Shown one piece after another: positions 20,901 through 23,438 of a DNA stretch of 23,438 nucleotides. The DNA lies in NCBI GenBank assembly GCA_937894805.1, contig CALAYR010000152.1, positions 1-23,438 on the forward strand. The letters are read 5' to 3'. The notes beneath the pieces are model-generated. The model was not told the DNA's origin and did no database searches. It was given only the letters and a program-made list of their open reading frames with translations. This DNA is from an uncultured Acidimicrobiaceae bacterium (lineage in GTDB: Bacteria; Actinomycetota; Acidimicrobiia; Acidimicrobiales; RAAP-2). The stretch's first letter is position 1. Every line of letters starts with the position of its first letter. A program made the position numbers and the translations under genes.

Positions 20901-23438
20901 GCACCCCAGGTGTCGTTGCTCGAGTTATACGACATCCGATACATGCTGTTACTCACGTACGAGCTGGTGTAGTTCCCGCTAAGTCCGGCAACTGGATCTA
21001 TGAAGTAGATGTTCTTGCTTACGGGGTTGATGTTGAACCCGCTAATAGGAGCGATGGTGTTGGTTGGTGTTGGCGTAGTTGAGTTGCAATACACCTGCGG
21101 CACCGTGCGGCAACCAAGGGTGATGACCGGAGTTGAACTCCGAGTGACCGTTCCTCCCGAAACAGTGATCCGGTACCACTTCGACGTAGTTACGGTGCGG
21201 GTGCCGGGCAAGCCGACGAGCGCCAGGAAGGCTGACCCATCGTCGTTCAACTGTCGAACGTCCTGCAAGACCACGCCGGCTCCCGCCCACTCTGGCGAAG
21301 TATGACTTCCGAGGAAAATGGCGTTTGCGAAGTCCGGCCCACCGGGATAGACCATGAACTGCATCGTGACATTCATGGTGGCGTAGGGCATATTCACGGA
21401 GACCTTGCCACCGTAGTTAGAAACCAAACGGGCATCGTTGTCAGCAATCTTCGGCACCCAATACGTGGAGTTGCCGGCGAACTTGACGATGTAGCCGTTA
21501 GTCGTTGGATTGAACGACGTCACATGATCTCCGTTGTAAACAGCCCCGAGTCCCACGGTGCCCAGGCAGGCGATAGTGCCGCTGCCATCGCGTCCGAAAT
21601 AACTCAACCGCGATGGAATCGTCGTGGAGTTCCCGCTAATCGAATGGTAAAACAACGCGACTGTTTCAGTCGACGTCGACTGCAGCTGAAACAGTTGAAC
21701 ATTGGGCCACCGGTCAGCAGCTGGCACGACGCCAGCGCAGTCATTGGCCATTGTCGTCAGCTTGGGATACATGTACGCGGTGTACTTCGTAACCGTGGCT
21801 CCCGCGGGACCGCCAAATGTTGCCGGCCGGTCCCATGAGATTGTCGTGGTTGATGAGGTGGGACTGGTCGCCACAGGGTTGAGAGGCTCAGACGGTGACA
21901 ATGGCCAGTTCGTCGTTCCTACGCCTGATGCAACGACTAGTGAACGTCCGCCAGCATTTTCAGCTTGGACGTAAACGCCGAAGCGTGTCCATTCGGCGAT
22001 GCCAGTGAGAACACAGCTCGTTGACGTTGTTACACAGGTCACCTTTCGAGGAGTTGAGTCGAGATGGAAGAGGCCAGCTGATGCTTCCCAACTGGCGTAT
22101 CCACCAGAGACAGTCACGCGGTACCGAACGACCGGAGCAGTTGAAAGCGCCGGATTAGCGGCCCCGAAGAACAGGTCAGCCTGATTGGCCGACCATGAAA
22201 CACGTAGTGATCCCTTGAGCGAGGGGTCAGTCGTCGAGGTCGGTTCCGCAACGATATTGGTCACGGACGCGGGGTTGGCGATCAGATTTCCGGATGTGCC
22301 GTCCGTAGTCATCACGGGCGATGCACCGGACTGCCACGGCTGATTAGCCGCGAGCAGTGCGAAAACTCCGCCGCCACTGCTCTGCAGATCAGCATTTGCT
22401 GTGTACACCTCGTACAGAGGGACGACGTTTTTCGTGACATCCCAACCGTAGGGCACGACATTTTGATCCAGCGAACCCCAAACGGCACCCCTACCCGAGG
22501 TGTAGTACGGCTCTACGTATGCCACATACGATTCATCGCGGGCGAAGTGACATCCCTTAAGGACAACGGAGGTTGTGTCGAAACCGCCGACGTACCACGA
22601 AGTACCCATAGCCCCCATTTTGGGAACTGGACTGTTGTAATTTAACGAACCGAAACGTGAGTTGTTGATGGAAACACAGCCGTCATACAACGTGCGTCCA
22701 TTCGCCGTCGTCAGTCTGTTATCCGTAAGCACCATCGGGTTCGTTCCAAGTGACGCACTGTCTTTGTACAGGAAGGGCTTGGTGCGTGTGGGGAGAACTG
22801 AGACGATGTAGCCGTCAGGGGTAACTGCGCTATTTGCGTAGAGTCCTTGATTGGCCTCGATCAGACCCGTGTCTGGCTTGGTCCAGGAAACAGTGACGGT
22901 GGATCCAGATGGTGACCCCTGCATATCGCTGTAGAGCGCGGTCTCGCACATATCAGGGCACAGCGATGGTGTTGAAACCTCGGGGACCGACTGCATTGTG
23001 AGCTGAACATTGGTCGGACCACCAAAACTGCTACCCGGGGTGAACGTCACCGGTGACGAGGTAACGCTGTTTTGCGTAAAGGTCAGGGTGTAGCTCTGAT
23101 TATTCGCGAGGCCACCAAACCACAGCACTGGCGATGCCACCGTGGCGTAATAGTTAGTGCCGGTGGCGACCCACTGGTTAGAACCGTTCTTGGAGAAGTT
23201 CGCGTAGACACCCTGTGCCCCGCCGGTACATTCGTTTGCCGCTGTGTGTGTGCCGTTGCAAATAAGTGAGTACGTCGTGGTGCCGCTCGCCGCCAGTCCG
23301 GTAATGGTGATACGCGCTGCGTGGTCGTAGCGGGTGTCGGCGCTCAAGCTGAACGCAACGTGGGGCTTCACGGCCGCACTGCTGACGGCCTGCCCGATGA
23401 TCATCGTCGCACAGAGGCTCATAACGGCCACCGCGACA
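17960..23438 (-). CDS. Giant exported fibronectin-III repeat protein with C-terminal OmpA-like domain, 5' end probably cut
   Basis: At least 1823 residues from GTG 23431, but the frame stays open to the window edge. The visible start (AVMSLCATMIIGQAVSSAA) is a signal-peptide core without its basic N-region, so the true start is probably just outside. After export come a beta-rich region (about 25-500) with fibronectin-like strands, an unassigned block (about 595-1000), and then tandem fibronectin type III modules (about 1024-1715). The best modules share GYTVTAYDxNGNVVGxC...C.(I/V)xGL..G..Y.F and carry a cysteine pair. Residues 1720-1823 resemble an OmpA/MotB peptidoglycan-binding domain: VTVTGFANFTALKTLSRDRAVNVAAYL, then NRVAVIQGR. 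Likely a wall-attached adhesin or surface-layer-type protein. The canonical OmpA aspartate is Asn here. An intrinsic terminator follows and no partner gene is adjacent. Confidence 0.9.
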   Translation of the reverse strand, partial: VAVAVMSLCATMIIGQAVSSAAVKPHVAFSLSADTRYDHAARITITGLAASGTTTYSLICNGTHTAANECTGGAQGVYANFSKNGSNQWVATGTNYYATVASPVLWFGGLANNQSYTLTFTQNSVTSSPVTFTPGSSFGGPTNVQLTMQSVPEVSTPSLCPDMCETALYSDMQGSPSGSTVTVSWTKPDTGLIEANQGLYANSAVTPDGYIVSVLPTRTKPFLYKDSASLGTNPMVLTDNRLTTANGRTLYDGCVSINNSRFGSLNYNSPVPKMGAMGTSWYVGGFDTTSVVLKGCHFARDESYVAYVEPYYTSGRGAVWGSLDQNVVPYGWDVTKNVVPLYEVYTANADLQSSGGGVFALLAANQPWQSGASPVMTTDGTSGNLIANPASVTNIVAEPTSTTDPSLKGSLRVSWSANQADLFFGAANPALSTAPVVRYRVTVSGGYASWEASAGLFHLDSTPRKVTCVTTSTSCVLTGIAEWTRFGVYVQAENAGGRSLVVASGVGTTNWPLSPSEPLNPVATSPTSSTTTISWDRPATFGGPAGATVTKYTAYMYPKLTTMANDCAGVVPAADRWPNVQLFQLQSTSTETVALFYHSISGNSTTIPSRLSYFGRDGSGTIACLGTVGLGAVYNGDHVTSFNPTTNGYIVKFAGNSTYWVPKIADNDARLVSNYGGKVSVNMPYATMNVTMQFMVYPGGPDFANAIFLGSHTSPEWAGAGVVLQDVRQLNDDGSAFLALVGLPGTRTVTTSKWYRITVSGGTVTRSSTPVITLGCRTVPQVYCNSTTPTPTNTIAPISGFNINPVSKNIYFIDPVAGLSGNYTSSYVSNSMYRMSYNSSNDTWGAPTLVSIDSMRTPGGSGTGQFPIGFRADGKATLTSYMTGSSGAVGAMYTESSGGFTAVPGSTLFADTPYRSPAFPAGQGRGFFGIIFTSFNHVFGLDPWMNAANEILVRIAYSGDMYLHVCTSTDGPPATPSCTMGAGSDPHPIVPGTAYSYDVTATNTSPDGSIKNGPLSTIGSFFAGGPAAPTLTNLQLGGTLASPTATATFRPSIVSPGVVDSSITSYACTLYSSTGAVLATKTVTPPSPITLTTDLTCNFTAADGLANTKSYSVGITATNPVGTSAAATAPFLIVGTPVAPAPVRGSTSGSVTTVTYTPNATGTHSVLIIDPTTNLEVPGAICTGATINSSSCTVNGLTPGKTYTLKACTANVYAVAPACTTSSYTVPYLVPDKPVVTTKPADGKITVNWPTPPGNGSVITGYTVNVSPGGGAGCTGLTAASTSCELTGLTNGTSYDIEVVVNYTTNGVAGSTKVSTTVTEVPFVAPAVPQVPTAVANGTEAATVTYTPTNDNGTPVSSYTFFAYDENGNIISPNLTCTAFAPATSCDVTGLTEGVTYKFGVVANFQGQSGGFTSTAMSPLSNPVTPTGVLYAPDAPTNVTATGEDHAAQVSWTAPANDGGSPVTGYTVTAYDSNGNVVGSCTATAPTTTCLVEGLPLGQSYTFAVVATNVTGDSTPSDASTPVQPSGVDPTEPGPVLDGATAPGDGHVTVTWSAPKTGDVPTSYEVSVPGFPTCVIDLVANPDAALSCDFTGLTNGTEYTFTIVAKNAQGSSTSVEVTATPYGTPAVPTVTTVVTSPSGTGALVTFTHPTDTGGGSVTGYTVTAYDANGNVVGTCTTTGTSCTITGLTKGATYSFKAQMNTTHGNSAQSAPKALLIPSGYQKVNAYIRGWSYAQREISDGMRKAIGAAARAIVAGNNKSVTVTGFANFTALKTLSRDRAVNVAAYLRHELNRFGGRSITIKVVNGGCTTKFGGTVLNRVAVIQGR
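18287..20362 (-). repeat. Tandem fibronectin type III module array within the giant protein
   Basis: About seven modules of 85-110 residues (near residues 1024, 1137, 1231, 1325, 1430, 1532 and 1622), each ending with a TGL-x-x-G-x-x-Y-x-F/V strand followed by a proline-rich linker. Modules 1430-1525 and 1622-1715 are the most alike even at the DNA level, for instance sharing ACCACGTTGCCGTT at 18423-18436 and 19005-19018. Module borders are estimated by eye. Confidence 0.7.

Overview
The window reads as ordinary chromosome from a moderately GC-rich actinobacterium. The evidence is the pairing of GuaB3 with GuaA, the tsaD-pdxH and groES-groEL neighbourhood, frequent GTG and TTG starts, 4-base stop/start overlaps, strong Shine-Dalgarno sites mixed with an apparently leaderless gene, and an actinobacterial fibronectin-III/OmpA-like surface protein. 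A freshwater or marine Acidimicrobiia-type lineage would fit, but that placement is inference.

Layout. (1) Positions 1-2486, minus strand: guaA (its 3' end lies off the left edge) and guaB3, joined by a TTGA overlap; both serve GMP synthesis. (2) Positions 2566-7390, minus strand: an envelope-glycan cassette read in the order family-2 glycosyltransferase, small anchored exported protein, family-4 glycosyltransferase, large polytopic membrane protein. The two unnamed proteins resemble, from memory, the DUF1616 and DUF2206 families best known from archaea. (3) Positions 7442-8239, minus: a Nudix hydrolase of the CoA-pyrophosphatase type. (4) Positions 8357-10516, plus: an MMPL/RND transporter whose leader holds a hairpin and a C9T7 tract. 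(5) Positions 10513-12144, minus: a YtcJ-type amidohydrolase that converges on the transporter and shares its stop-codon bases. (6) Positions 12236-14202, minus: groES-groEL, with a CIRCE element upstream and a strong intrinsic terminator downstream. (7) Positions 14342-16281, plus: a short-chain dehydrogenase and an MFS transporter two bases apart. (8) Positions 16269-17884, minus: tsaD and pdxH with an ATGA overlap; tsaD appears to be leaderless. (9) Positions 17960 to the right edge, minus: one very large exported fibronectin-III/OmpA-like protein whose true N-terminus probably lies beyond the window, followed by a terminator with a UUCG loop.

There is no RNA gene, mobile element, CRISPR array, phage gene or attachment site that I can support. 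No gene-free stretch reaches 300 bases; the longest are the two divergent intergenic regions (8240-8356 and 14203-14341). Most of the window is core metabolism and protein folding. The parts most likely to repay study are the glycan cassette, the giant surface protein and the transporter leader; I see no clear defence or other wholly new system.
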